DNA from: a virus
Reading direction: 5' to 3' (one strand)
DNA: 45,364 bases
Virus record (IMG/VR): IMGVR_UViG_3300047471_000357
Span: 1-45,364 of that record
Under the pieces are notes generated by a model, which was given only the letters and a program-made list of their open reading frames with translations, did not search any database and was not told where the DNA came from. Each line of letters begins with the position of its first letter. Within the stretch, counting starts at the first letter, position 1. The position numbers were made by a program, and so were the translations under genes. This document shows, one piece after another, positions 24,731 to 32,249 of this stretch.

Positions 24731-24999
24731 GGCTTCCACTCCACCAGGGGCTGGGTGCGGATGGCGTTAATAGCTAAGCATTTACCGCAGCCGCACGGAT
24801 CGAATTCGCCTTTTTGAACGTCGCAATCATGTGCCAACAACTTGAGCGCCGCCTCCCGTTGCTGCCTCGCCCCATCCATGAAGGCGGATTTGCGGGCTTC
24901 CTGTAACCTGAGAAATTCTGCCGCTGGTGACTCATTCGGGATGCCACATTCCCTTGACTGTGCTGCCGCTGCTCGTTGTTCTGCCGTTGGCTCACTCAC
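24727..24999 (-). CDS. Small cysteine-containing protein (90 aa)
   Basis: A 90-residue protein; the start GTG 24999 is chosen because it overlaps the upstream stop as GTGA and follows AGGAG by six bases. The C-terminal part has CDVQKGEFDPCGCGKC, a compact metal-knuckle-like cluster. The N-terminus is Gln/Ala-rich helix. Unrecognised. Confidence 0.6.
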   Translation of the reverse strand: MSEPTAEQRAAAAQSRECGIPNESPAAEFLRLQEARKSAFMDGARQQREAALKLLAHDCDVQKGEFDPCGCGKCLAINAIRTQPLVEWKP

Positions 25000-25196
25000 T
25001 TTTGGCTCCTGGCTGCCATCGACTGTTCCACCTGCCACTTAGCGTGGCGCAGCGATTCCTCATGGGTATATATCCACGCCTCTTGAAGTGCCGCGATAGT
25101 GTCATCTAAGTTCCAATTGTTGCGAACGGCTTCTTTTGCGTATTCCATCGCGGCATTGGTCACTTGAGCGTAACCTGGGTTCCGTCCGATGCTCAC
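24996..25196 (-). CDS. Small hypothetical protein (66 aa)
   Basis: A 66-residue protein from GTG 25196, overlapping the upstream TGA (GTGA). The longer upstream open frame overlaps the previous gene and is not used. Sequence features: AMEYAKEAVRNNWNLDDTIA then ALQEAWIYTHEESLRHAKW, helical with many aromatic residues. Function unknown. Confidence 0.6.
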   Translation of the reverse strand: MSIGRNPGYAQVTNAAMEYAKEAVRNNWNLDDTIAALQEAWIYTHEESLRHAKWQVEQSMAARSQK

Positions 25197-25852
25197 CGCC
25201 TGCCTCCCTTCGCGGATTCGATGCTGTCGGCAATAGCGGCTTGCTCGGCGGCCCTCGCCTTCCGAATCCATTCCTCTAGTTTCCTGGCACCAGCTACTTC
25301 AAGTCCGGGGCATTCCCTGTAGACACGCGCATACGCCTCGGCTTCGACATTCTTCTTGATGCGCTCCAGCGATGGCTCCTTTAGAGCATTCGTCCAAGAG
25401 CCTAGAAAGGTCGCTAGGTCGCTCGGAGTGGCCAGCCCGCACGCATCTTTCCACGCCTGAACAGCCTCTTTGCGTATGCGCTCCAGCACGCCTGCGGAGT
25501 CGGGGGTGAGGGGCAGCGCGGCAATGTGTTCTCGCCATTGGTCCTTGATGGATACTTCACCGAAGTTGAAATCGAGTCCGCAGCTACAAGCAAATTGAGA
25601 AACTTCATCGTTGAACCATGTGCGCGTCAGGCAATGCTTGGTAGCTTCTCCGCGTGCAGCCAGTTCCCCGGCGAGCTTGGCGTCGGCGGTAGCGGCGGTG
25701 ATGAGGGGCAATAACTTTTCAACATCATGTCTGTAACGATTCCGCAAGTTCTCGTACTGCTCATCCCTGAGATAATCACCGTCAGGGGGCACAAGAATGT
25801 CAAGCATCCGCCCAACTAGCTCCTGCTCCCCCGCGCTGTGTTTGTCGGTCAT
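25193..25852 (-). CDS. Hypothetical protein (219 aa) of the recombination block
   Basis: A 219-residue, largely helical protein rich in Glu, Arg and Ala. It has a Cys cluster in the middle (FACSCGLDF, about residues 85-93) and no membrane segment. It starts at ATG 25852 in ATGA overlap with the YqaJ gene. It could be a nuclease- or recombinase-associated protein, but no family is recognised. Confidence 0.6.
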   Translation of the reverse strand: MTDKHSAGEQELVGRMLDILVPPDGDYLRDEQYENLRNRYRHDVEKLLPLITAATADAKLAGELAARGEATKHCLTRTWFNDEVSQFACSCGLDFNFGEVSIKDQWREHIAALPLTPDSAGVLERIRKEAVQAWKDACGLATPSDLATFLGSWTNALKEPSLERIKKNVEAEAYARVYRECPGLEVAGARKLEEWIRKARAAEQAAIADSIESAKGGRR

Positions 25853-26499
25853 GGCTTCCCGCCCACATCCAGGAGTTTGGCGCCGCTCACCTGGTTCAGA
25901 ATGGCCGCCACCTCATCGAGAAACTTCCACACCTCTTTTTCCATCTCGGCAATGCGGGCATCATCCCGCTGGAAACGTCTGACGAATAGCTGCAAGCCCT
26001 TGGGCAGGCGCGGATCGAAGCTCACGAAGTCGCACCACTGGCGCTCCGCACAGACCATCTCAGCGAGCATCTGCCATTCGTATTGAGACGGAACGATACC
26101 GGCGATGACGTACTCGATGTGCGTGGCAGTCTGCGGGCACTTGAACTCTACCAGGCCATCGCTGCCCACCAAGCCATCCGGTGAAGCGCCGAATCGCTCG
26201 ATCGTGGGATGCAGGGCAAATCCGACCTTCTCGACTTCCGCTACCTCGATTCCGTAGGCCTCGCGGGCAAAGGGTTCGTTGTCGATGCCCCACTCCATCG
26301 CCTGCGTAACGAAGTGCTCGGTGGCCTTTCCAGTCAGAATCTCGCAGATCAGCTGCGCCTTGTAGTCCTTGCGCTTCTGCGATTCCCCGCCGCCCTTTAG
26401 CTTGTTCATAACGTCCGCCACGCGGCTGCCCGTCACGCAGCCAATGCGCATTTGCAGCCATTCCGCGGTTTGCTGCTCGACGCCTTCAACGATTGGCAC
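25849..26499 (-). CDS. YqaJ-like viral exonuclease (lambda Exo family)
   Basis: A 216-residue nuclease of the PD-(D/E)XK superfamily. It shows RIGCVTGSR (residues 18-26), the conserved helix Glu in WGIDNEPFAREAYG (E75), and the core GASPDGLVGSDGLVEFKCP with D108, E118 and K120. Such enzymes resect double-stranded ends 5' to 3' so that an annealing protein can act. The start is GTG 26499 with GGAG seven bases before. It overlaps the Erf-like gene, forming the classic exonuclease plus annealing-protein pair. Confidence 0.88.
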   Translation of the reverse strand: MPIVEGVEQQTAEWLQMRIGCVTGSRVADVMNKLKGGGESQKRKDYKAQLICEILTGKATEHFVTQAMEWGIDNEPFAREAYGIEVAEVEKVGFALHPTIERFGASPDGLVGSDGLVEFKCPQTATHIEYVIAGIVPSQYEWQMLAEMVCAERQWCDFVSFDPRLPKGLQLFVRRFQRDDARIAEMEKEVWKFLDEVAAILNQVSGAKLLDVGGKP

Positions 26500-27229
26500 T
26501 GGCTATCTCCTTTTTGCGGGCATCGTGCACGGCGACAATTCGCGCCATGGCGGTGCCGTCCTGATGTTCACGCGCTTCATTGAACGCCTTGGCAAATACT
26601 ACCTTCAGATCCTCCGGTGTCGTTACGTCGCCCATCTGGCGGCAGTATTCTTCGATCGCGTCCGTCGCCATGCCCTTGCCGTTGGCAATGGTCTGCCCGT
26701 CGTTGTCGTTCTGCTCGGCCAGTCCGCACGCTGCCTTGAGCGTGTAGCGTTCCAGGTAGGTCACGGCCGAGGCGATGGCCTGAATGGCGTTCTTGTCGCC
26801 TGAATTGTCGGGTGCCGCCATGAGTGTGGTTTCCTCGCTGTGGCCGAGTTCATGGGTGAGCACGCACGTGACCCAGATGACATCCTTCTCCTGCTTGACG
26901 GTCCAGCGGTGCGTGATGCCCACCTGCGTGAGTCCGGCCGTGATGGCATCGCAGACGTGATCGAGCGTGGCATGCTTGTAGGTAACGACTCCGCCGGTTT
27001 TCTTGTTGTATTTGACCGTGGCATTCCTGGTGATGACGGTGGGGTTGGCCTTGAACTTGTTCATCGCCGCCGTATAGGCCTTCTTGGCCTCGGCTGCCTC
27101 CCATTCCTTTTTGAACGCCAGCAGGGCCATCAGCTTGGAGACATCCATATCAGGTGTGGCAATGGCACGTTCAACGAGAGAAATAAAACCGTTATCCTGC
27201 TCGGGCATCTTGGTCAGTTTGTCGCTCAT
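26486..27229 (-). CDS. Erf-family single-strand annealing recombinase
   Basis: A 247-residue protein from ATG 27229 (ATGA overlap with the preceding stop). The N-terminal half has YKHATLDHVCDAITAGLTQV, and SAVTYLERYTLKAACGLA lies at about residues 157-174. Both segments are hallmarks of Erf/Rad52-like annealing proteins (ERF superfamily). The C-terminal part is charged and helical. It promotes annealing of complementary single strands and probably works with the YqaJ exonuclease for circularisation or concatemer formation. Confidence 0.87.
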   Translation of the reverse strand: MSDKLTKMPEQDNGFISLVERAIATPDMDVSKLMALLAFKKEWEAAEAKKAYTAAMNKFKANPTVITRNATVKYNKKTGGVVTYKHATLDHVCDAITAGLTQVGITHRWTVKQEKDVIWVTCVLTHELGHSEETTLMAAPDNSGDKNAIQAIASAVTYLERYTLKAACGLAEQNDNDGQTIANGKGMATDAIEEYCRQMGDVTTPEDLKVVFAKAFNEAREHQDGTAMARIVAVHDARKKEIASANR

Positions 27230-27408
27230 GAGCGTTCCACTTTCTTGCCGCACTTGGGGCAGTATTTGTCGTGCGGGCTTAGGTTCCTTCCGCAGGTGCA
27301 CATATCCCTGGGGACCATCTCGGTTCCGTCGCGGTAGCAGAACTTGTCGTCACCGCTGGCGAGGGTGTTCTTGCACATCGGGCAGATCAGCAGCGTTTGT
27401 TTGCTCAT
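27226..27408 (-). CDS. Zinc-ribbon protein (60 aa)
   Basis: A 60-residue protein from ATG 27408 (GGGAG about seven bases upstream); longer frames in this reading frame overlap other genes. It contains CPMCKNTLASGDDKFC and later CTCGRNLSPHDKYCPKCG, which is two treble-clef or zinc-ribbon cysteine sets, typical of small nucleic acid- or protein-binding zinc proteins. Confidence 0.75.
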   Translation of the reverse strand: MSKQTLLICPMCKNTLASGDDKFCYRDGTEMVPRDMCTCGRNLSPHDKYCPKCGKKVERS

Positions 27409-27500
27409 CGTTTGCTCCCTAGGCGATACAGCATGCGGAACAGCAGAAAAACGAATATGCCGATGGCGGCGAAGTAGCCTACTGCGATGAGTTCGATCAT
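27405..27500 (-). CDS. Single-pass membrane peptide (31 aa)
   Basis: A 31-residue peptide with one hydrophobic helix (MIELIAVGYFAAIGIFVFLL) and a basic tail (RLGSKR). It starts at ATG 27500, overlapping the neighbouring stop, and ends in ATGA overlap with the zinc-ribbon gene. The chain of overlaps supports reality. Function unknown. Confidence 0.55.
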   Translation of the reverse strand: MIELIAVGYFAAIGIFVFLLFRMLYRLGSKR

Positions 27501-27577
27501 ACGCGCCCCCGAATCTCGGCAAACAGCAGCACGCCAATGGCGATCAATGCATGGGCAAAGGCGATGGTTACAATCAT
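27497..27577 (-). CDS. Tiny hydrophobic peptide (26 aa)
   Basis: A 26-residue, mainly hydrophobic peptide (MIVTIAFAHALIAIGVLLFA then EIRGRV), one helix long. It overlaps both neighbours by four bases (ATGA). Its size makes it less certain than the adjacent genes. Confidence 0.5.
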   Translation of the reverse strand: MIVTIAFAHALIAIGVLLFAEIRGRV

Positions 27578-27759
27578 GCTGCACCTTCCTCGCGCATATC
27601 CTGCTCGCGCGCTTCCACGCAGGATTCGTGCGCAAACTGGATGACCGTGCCGAAGGGATTCTCGACTATGACCTCGCCAGCGCGGATCAGGTTCCCGCAA
27701 ATGTCGCAGTGCTCGTCCTCGATGTTCGATGGTGCGCGGAAGTACACTTGAGCGTCCAT
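27574..27759 (-). CDS. Small zinc-finger protein (61 aa)
   Basis: A 61-residue acidic protein with CDICGNLI and a later FAHESC, a pattern compatible with a treble-clef or zinc-binding HxxxC site. It overlaps the tiny hydrophobic gene by four bases and adjoins the larger upstream gene. Function unknown. Confidence 0.65.
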   Translation of the reverse strand: MDAQVYFRAPSNIEDEHCDICGNLIRAGEVIVENPFGTVIQFAHESCVEAREQDMREEGAA

Positions 27760-28301
27760 TATCGTGCCTCCTGACCTTTCTGAATAATCTTGCCGAGAAA
27801 CGATTCGATGCGTTGAATCTCCTGCTGTAACTTAGGCAGCTTGGCCGCAACGTTTTTGTCGCAGCTTTGAACGTGTTCGACCAGTGATTTGACGCGATAG
27901 TGTGGAGCAGTTTCGTTCTTCTCATCTACAGTCGGATGAAAGAAGAAAGATTCGAAGCAAATACACTTGCCCTCGGAGTCGGCGATAAAGTACAGCCCTG
28001 AGCCGTAATACTCTTGGCCGCGTGGCGCTTGCGACAGTGGCGCGGAGAGGATTGCAAGGTAGTCTTGCAGCTTGATCAGCCGCTTAGAGTTCTTGCTGAA
28101 CAGGGTCTTGAGCGCGGGCGCATTCGCCAGAATTTTGTTGATGCACTCTGAGCCGTAATCCTGTACTGAGCCATCGCAGTACGTGACCGTGAACACATGC
28201 TTAATTCCCGTACCGCAACGGTCGCACGTTCCGGCAGGCTGAGAATGGTCGCCCGCTTTGTGAACCTGCTGGCTGTATCCGACCTTGAGTATGCCGTTCA
28301 T
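27759..28301 (-). CDS. Hypothetical zinc-binding protein (180 aa)
   Basis: A 180-residue protein starting at ATG 28301 (a longer in-frame ATG at about 28376 is possible, but neither start has a clear ribosome site). It carries CDRCGTGIKHVFTVTYCDGS and SECINKIL, a treble-clef-like cysteine arrangement, then a helical C-terminal half with a Lys/Glu pattern (KLPKLQQEIQRIESFLGKII) that may form a coiled coil. The family is not recognised. Confidence 0.65.
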   Translation of the reverse strand: MNGILKVGYSQQVHKAGDHSQPAGTCDRCGTGIKHVFTVTYCDGSVQDYGSECINKILANAPALKTLFSKNSKRLIKLQDYLAILSAPLSQAPRGQEYYGSGLYFIADSEGKCICFESFFFHPTVDEKNETAPHYRVKSLVEHVQSCDKNVAAKLPKLQQEIQRIESFLGKIIQKGQEAR

Positions 28302-28363
28302 TGGTGTTGGGTGATATTGGCATGCGTATGTGGAAAACGTCAAGTACCGTTTTGCACATAGTA

Positions 28364-28558
28364 CTACGTGTGCCATATCCGCCAACAGGCCCAGCAAAAT
28401 GCTGCCAATCCAGCAATCCAGGCAGCGCCCACGACGTACTCGATCCAGCTGGTGCGGTCCTCCCGCATGGCTATCTGGATGTGCCCCGACCCTTGGCATT
28501 CGGGGCAGTTGGAGTCGTATCCGTGGCAGTTGTCGCAGACGAGCGTAACGATTCGCAT
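28364..28558 (-). CDS. DnaJ-type zinc finger with membrane anchor (64 aa)
   Basis: A 64-residue protein from ATG 28558 with GAGG five bases upstream. The N-terminus CDNCHGYDSNCPECQGSG (residues 8-25) is the CxxC...CxxCxGxG motif of DnaJ-like zinc knuckles. The C-terminus YVVGAAWIAGLAAFCWACW is a likely transmembrane helix. The second plus-strand gene downstream is divergent. A membrane-tethered zinc protein of unknown role. Confidence 0.6.
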   Translation of the reverse strand: MRIVTLVCDNCHGYDSNCPECQGSGHIQIAMREDRTSWIEYVVGAAWIAGLAAFCWACWRIWHT

Positions 28559-28740
28559 TTTTTCCTCAACAGTTCTTTGCGCAGTAGTTTGATTTTGTAG
28601 GTCAGCGGGCAGGGCATCCGCAGTATTCCGACTTCGGGGCCATCTTCGACGTTATGCATGCGCGGCAGGATGATGCATGTAGTCCTAGGACGCAAGGTTC
28701 AATGTTCTGTGGTACTCTCCGCATTCCACAGGAGGCTCAA

Positions 28741-29139
28741 ATGAGCGGATTCACCAGCGTGCTTAAGAAGATCGGGCAGGGATTATTGCAGGCGGGAACG
28801 GTTGCCACCAGCGTGATGGGCTTGCCGTTTGTCAGTCAGTTGCTCTCCGGCGCAAGCGGCGCGCTCGGGCATGTGCCCGGAACAGTCACCACCGCAGTCA
28901 GCGACTTCAATTCTGTCGCGCAGGTTCTTTCGCTGATGGAAGTGGCGTTTCCGGCAACCGGCACAGGCAGTCAGAAACTCGCTGCGGCCTCGCCAGTCGT
29001 GGGGCAGATCGTGCTCGCCTGGGCGCAATCGAATCTTCCGGGGCACAATAAACTGCGCTCTGATCCCGCTGTTTTCCAGCAGCACGTCACTGCGTTTACC
29101 AGCAGTTTTGCCGACATCATGAACGACTTCGGGGATTAG
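28741..29139 (+). CDS. Hypothetical plus-strand protein near lysis genes (132 aa)
   Basis: A 132-residue protein; ATG 28741 follows GGAGG by seven bases and replaces a longer upstream frame. The sequence is Ala/Gly/Ser/Val-rich (GQGLLQAGTVATSVMGLPFV), with alternating hydrophobic residues but no clear transmembrane helix. Its end touches the convergent endolysin gene by four bases. It may be a small virion or membrane-associated protein; no family is recognised. Confidence 0.6.
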   Translation: MSGFTSVLKKIGQGLLQAGTVATSVMGLPFVSQLLSGASGALGHVPGTVTTAVSDFNSVAQVLSLMEVAFPATGTGSQKLAAASPVVGQIVLAWAQSNLPGHNKLRSDPAVFQQHVTAFTSSFADIMNDFGD

Positions 29140-29537
29140 TCCGCAAGGATAGGCGAATCATCGGGAACCACGACGGGCGCCCAGATCTGTTTTAGCTGGG
29201 TGCTTGCCGTCACGGTCAAGGGCAGCGCCTTCGTGAGCCAGTCCGCAATAAACTGAATGTATTTGTCGGTGGGATTATTGTCCGAGGGCGGCGAGTACTT
29301 GTACATCAGGTCCTTCAGCGTGCTATCTGGGCCAAGTCCTGTTTTCGTGTTGCCGGTGAACTTTCCCCGCAGGTCTGACAGTAATGCGGAGTAGCCTTCG
29401 ACAAGTGTTTGGAATACGCGATAGTTTCCCGCCGAGTCGCGCAGGTTGCCGGGGTTGCGATTCACGTATGACTTATTGGGTGGCTTCCACCCCTCAAACT
29501 GCATGATGGCGTCAGCGGTGCATTCCAGGCCGTTCAA
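29136..29537 (-). CDS. Candidate endolysin (lysozyme-like)
   Basis: A 133-residue protein with the N-terminal pattern AIMQFEGWKPPNKSYVNRNP then GNLR, typical of phage lysozyme-like peptidoglycan hydrolases ('FEGW ... NPGNLR', with a catalytic Glu in FEGW). The start is TTG 29537 (TTGA overlap with the holin-like stop), since the motif lies close to the N-terminus. Cell-wall degradation at lysis is inferred. There is no signal peptide, so it needs a holin. It follows a two-helix membrane peptide, as in a holin-endolysin cassette. Confidence 0.65.
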   Translation of the reverse strand: MNGLECTADAIMQFEGWKPPNKSYVNRNPGNLRDSAGNYRVFQTLVEGYSALLSDLRGKFTGNTKTGLGPDSTLKDLMYKYSPPSDNNPTDKYIQFIADWLTKALPLTVTASTQLKQIWAPVVVPDDSPILAD

Positions 29538-29701
29538 AAGAACATCGCCAAGGTCAGGCAGAATAGACCCAGACCGACAAACTTCAAACGAAAAGGTTCA
29601 ATCGGCTGCGGCCAGCCGAATCCCGCGATGGCAAAGAACACCAGCGCAAACGTCAAGCAAACCAAGCGAGGGGTAGGCAACTGCTCGTTATATCGGAACA
29701 T
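29534..29701 (-). CDS. Candidate holin (55 aa, two membrane segments)
   Basis: A 55-codon frame from ATG 29701 to TGA 29536-29534. The product has two hydrophobic helices: VCLTFALVFFAIAGFGW (about residues 14-30) and FVGLGLFCLTLAMFF (about 41-55), joined by a Pro/charged turn. It overlaps the start of the endolysin-like gene, the usual holin position. Class cannot be fixed without topology data. Confidence 0.6.
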   Translation of the reverse strand: MFRYNEQLPTPRLVCLTFALVFFAIAGFGWPQPIEPFRLKFVGLGLFCLTLAMFF

Positions 29702-29713
29702 GGCTGGAATCTC

Positions 29714-30373
29714 CTAAGCGGGCGGTTGACAAAACAAGCCGAATCCGTAATTGCTGCCGCACATGGTACTCTTATCGGGCGCTAGTTGATAGCCTCCGTT
29801 GCCTTGCGAGTTACCGTCCGCATAGAACACGCCCCACGGCTCGGCCACCATCTCGGCACCAACCGGAGCGCTGGTGGACTTGTACTTTACCCACACGCCA
29901 TTTTCGGCGTACTCGACAAACGAGTTCGGGTCAGGATTCACGCCAGCCTGCCCGGGCACCTTGGGCTTGGCCATCATGGCATCAAACGAAGTCCAGTTCA
30001 CCGTCGGCTGCGCGTCCGTGTTGGTCATGACGAAGTGATACCAGGTGCCCGCCTTGAGCACCGGGAAGCTAGGGAATCCAATCAGCGGAAACCCGCCGTT
30101 ATTGACCCACATAGGATATTGCGGATCTTCGATCAGGAATCCGGTGGCGATCGGCGCGTTCGGCTTGCCATTGAGGTCCGACCATATCTCGTAGCGATTG
30201 CGGCCGTCGGTTCCAGCGGCATACCCGGAACCTTTGGTCATCAGATAAAAGCGGATTGCCGCCACAGGCGCGGAGAACAGCGCCTTGAATCCCACGCCCA
30301 CGCGCAGATTCGCAGGTCCCCCGATCGTGATGTTGTTCAATCCTAAATCGGGATCGCCGGGATAGAGTGTCAT
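29714..30373 (-). CDS. Hypothetical beta-rich protein (219 aa)
   Basis: A 219-residue protein beginning MTLYPGDPDLGLNNITIGGP. It is Gly/Asn/Pro/aromatic-rich with many short beta-like stretches (YEIWSDLNGKPNAPIATGFL), and ends with two cysteines (CGSNYGFGLFCQPPA). It has no signal peptide. It starts in ATGA overlap with a small membrane protein. A fibre-like or carbohydrate-binding role is possible; unrecognised. Confidence 0.6.
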   Translation of the reverse strand: MTLYPGDPDLGLNNITIGGPANLRVGVGFKALFSAPVAAIRFYLMTKGSGYAAGTDGRNRYEIWSDLNGKPNAPIATGFLIEDPQYPMWVNNGGFPLIGFPSFPVLKAGTWYHFVMTNTDAQPTVNWTSFDAMMAKPKVPGQAGVNPDPNSFVEYAENGVWVKYKSTSAPVGAEMVAEPWGVFYADGNSQGNGGYQLAPDKSTMCGSNYGFGLFCQPPA

Positions 30374-30558
30374 GGCCTCACCTTCGTGCGCGTCGGCAGT
30401 TCATCTAGGCGAATCTCATGAATGCGGCAGTACCAGGTCATCAGTATTTCGTGCTCGATGTCATAGCGGGACAGCTTGCGGTCAATGCGAAACAGGGAAA
30501 TCAAGATGATGCCCAGCGTGACGATGCTGCCGAGCGATATTGTGGGGTCGAAGTGCAT
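30370..30558 (-). CDS. Single-pass membrane protein (62 aa)
   Basis: A 62-residue protein with one N-terminal transmembrane helix (ISLGSIVTLGIILISLF, about residues 7-23) and a charged cytoplasmic or periplasmic tail. The topology is reminiscent of i-spanin or Rz-type proteins, but there is no lipobox partner here. It lies in the lysis region; function is inferred only from position. Confidence 0.55.
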   Translation of the reverse strand: MHFDPTISLGSIVTLGIILISLFRIDRKLSRYDIEHEILMTWYCRIHEIRLDELPTRTKVRP

Positions 30559-30656
30559 CGGTCAATCCGCCCGATAATGCGCCGATGCTTCCAGAACCGC
30601 CACGCGGCCAAGACACCGACCGCCACATAGAGAACTGTGTCGAATGTGATCGTCAT
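30501..30656 (-). CDS. Small membrane peptide (51 aa), overlapping frame
   Basis: A 51-codon frame from ATG 30656 to TGA 30503-30501, overlapping the next gene by 58 bases in a different frame. The first half has a hydrophobic helix (VLYVAVGVLAAW) followed by a basic stretch (RFWKHRRIIGRIDR); the second half, in the overlap, is low-complexity Ser/Arg. It may be real up to the overlap or a chance frame; the position in the lysis region makes a membrane protein plausible. Confidence 0.35.
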   Translation of the reverse strand: MTITFDTVLYVAVGVLAAWRFWKHRRIIGRIDRCTSTPQYRSAASSRWASS

Positions 30657-30726
30657 TGAATGGCATTTTCCACGGGCACCCCTAGCCTAAACAATCAGCA
30701 GATTCTCGTATGTCCGAAAGCGCACA

Positions 30727-31026
30727 TCATGGAGCTTTCGGTATATCCGCCATGGCATCCTTGGCCGCTTCGATGCCCTTGGAAAATCCTTGCGCCTCCT
30801 TTGGGTCGGTGGGCGTCTCCCCGACTGCACTATAAAGTTTGACGCTGATCTGCCGCAGATTCAACGAGCCATAATAGGCAATCACCATGAGCAGGGTGTT
30901 ATATCGCCGCTTGGTCACATCCGAACAGTTCGCAAACACTTCCCGCGGTGGTAGCAAGATATTCACTACCGACCAGAACAGCACCCAGTAAGCGAAGTAG
31001 TTGAGAATCTGCTGAATTGAGATCAT
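30727..31026 (-). CDS. Membrane-associated hypothetical protein (99 aa)
   Basis: A 99-residue protein from ATG 31026, overlapping the secreted-protein stop by one base. Residues about 6-30 form a hydrophobic segment (ILNYFAYWVLFWSVVNILLP), and the tail is helical and charged. A possible holin or antiholin on size; the longer upstream frame is a shadow of the secreted protein. Confidence 0.6.
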   Translation of the reverse strand: MISIQQILNYFAYWVLFWSVVNILLPPREVFANCSDVTKRRYNTLLMVIAYYGSLNLRQISVKLYSAVGETPTDPKEAQGFSKGIEAAKDAMADIPKAP

Positions 31027-32249
31027 CAGGGCGCTACCGCCGTCCCGCTCGCGGTCTGGCCATTCGGGCCGGTCGCACTCACAGGAAATCGCGTTCCCGT
31101 TGGATTGTTCGTCTGCGTTAGCGTGCAGACCATGCCCGTGCAGGTCATCGACAACGTGGCCACGGGTGCGGTGATTGTGACTACTGCGCTGCCGGACTTG
31201 GTTGGGTCCGCCACGCTGGTAGCCTTGGCCGAGAAGGCGGTCCCGGGTGTCGTACCTGCCTTGTAGAGACCAGTCGCGTCGATCGTGCCGCCGGTGGCAG
31301 TCCACGTCACGGCCGTGTTCATGGTGCCGCCGACGATAGCTTGGAACTGCTGAATCGCGCTCTCAGCCAGCGTGGTCGTCGCCGGAGAAACCGTGACGGT
31401 GACAGGCTGTGTGCCGGTCGGCAGGAAGTTCACATCCACCCAGTAATTCGCGGTGGGCGAGGAAAGTTTGGTCGGATAGGCCGAGGTCGAGCCATAGGCA
31501 TACACGCCCGCGCTTACAGGTGCGGTCAACGGACCCACGACGAGCGGCGTCGTGAACGCTGGCTCGTTCCAAGCGTACTGCGCCGTGTGGATGCTGGCGG
31601 TGTAGACCATGCCCGGCGTGATGATGATGGGCGAGGGGAAGGTGAACGTCTGCCAGCCCGATACCGTCTCGTTGGTGAACGTGCCGTTGCCAAGGCTATT
31701 GCCGTTGGGATTCCAGAGATGCGCGGTGTGCGGGCCGGTCGCGTTGGTCGCCTTGAAGAACTTGATACCGACAATCTCCCCGGGCACCGACGTTGAGAAC
31801 TTGATGCCAAGTTCGACGGAGTTGCCGTCGTTGCCGGTCACGTTCGCGGGAAGCTGCGTGTTGGGCCAGAAACTAAGCGTGCTGCCGCCGCCGCCGGTAC
31901 TGCCGCCTGGAATCGTCGCGGGCACTTCCACTGAGTTGGCCGACTCCGCCCCGAGCGAGTCTATCGCCGTGATGACGTAGTAGTAGGTCTGCCCCGCGGC
32001 GATCGACGTATCGAGATACGACAGCGTCGTGATGACCGACGTGTTGAGCGTGACGTATGGCCCGCCGCTGGTGTTGCTGCGCTTGGCGTTATAGGTGACG
32101 TTCGGTGTGACCGAGGCGAGCCAGGTCAGCGATACGGAGTGCGTGGTGACTTGCGCCGCCGGAGACGCCGGAGGCATCGCCGCAGCACGTGCCGCGGAGA
32201 ATGGAACAAGCAGCAGTGTCAGGAGCGCCAGCTTTAGAGTGTGCGACAT
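31026..32249 (-). CDS. Secreted FN3/DUF4082/Ig-like protein
   Basis: A 407-residue protein with a Sec signal peptide: KLALLTLLLVPFSAARA (about residues 6-22), cleaved probably after the ARA site. It is followed by an FN3 module (SLTWLASVTPNVTYNAKR to about residue 110), a DUF4082-type domain (about residues 125-240, with SVELGIKFSTSVPGEIVGIK) and an Ig-like C-terminal repeat (about 275-400). Exported by the host Sec pathway, it would sit at the cell envelope or outside; superinfection exclusion, adhesion or virion decoration are all possible. This is rare for a phage protein not in the tail. Confidence 0.75.
   Translation of the reverse strand: MSHTLKLALLTLLLVPFSAARAAAMPPASPAAQVTTHSVSLTWLASVTPNVTYNAKRSNTSGGPYVTLNTSVITTLSYLDTSIAAGQTYYYVITAIDSLGAESANSVEVPATIPGGSTGGGGSTLSFWPNTQLPANVTGNDGNSVELGIKFSTSVPGEIVGIKFFKATNATGPHTAHLWNPNGNSLGNGTFTNETVSGWQTFTFPSPIIITPGMVYTASIHTAQYAWNEPAFTTPLVVGPLTAPVSAGVYAYGSTSAYPTKLSSPTANYWVDVNFLPTGTQPVTVTVSPATTTLAESAIQQFQAIVGGTMNTAVTWTATGGTIDATGLYKAGTTPGTAFSAKATSVADPTKSGSAVVTITAPVATLSMTCTGMVCTLTQTNNPTGTRFPVSATGPNGQTASGTAVAP

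Noticed and set aside
28471-28695. 74-residue minus-strand frame overlapping the DnaJ-type zinc protein
   Set aside because: Its second half is the shadow of a frame with a clear CxxC...CxxCxGxG motif and a good ribosome site. Only the first few residues are outside it.
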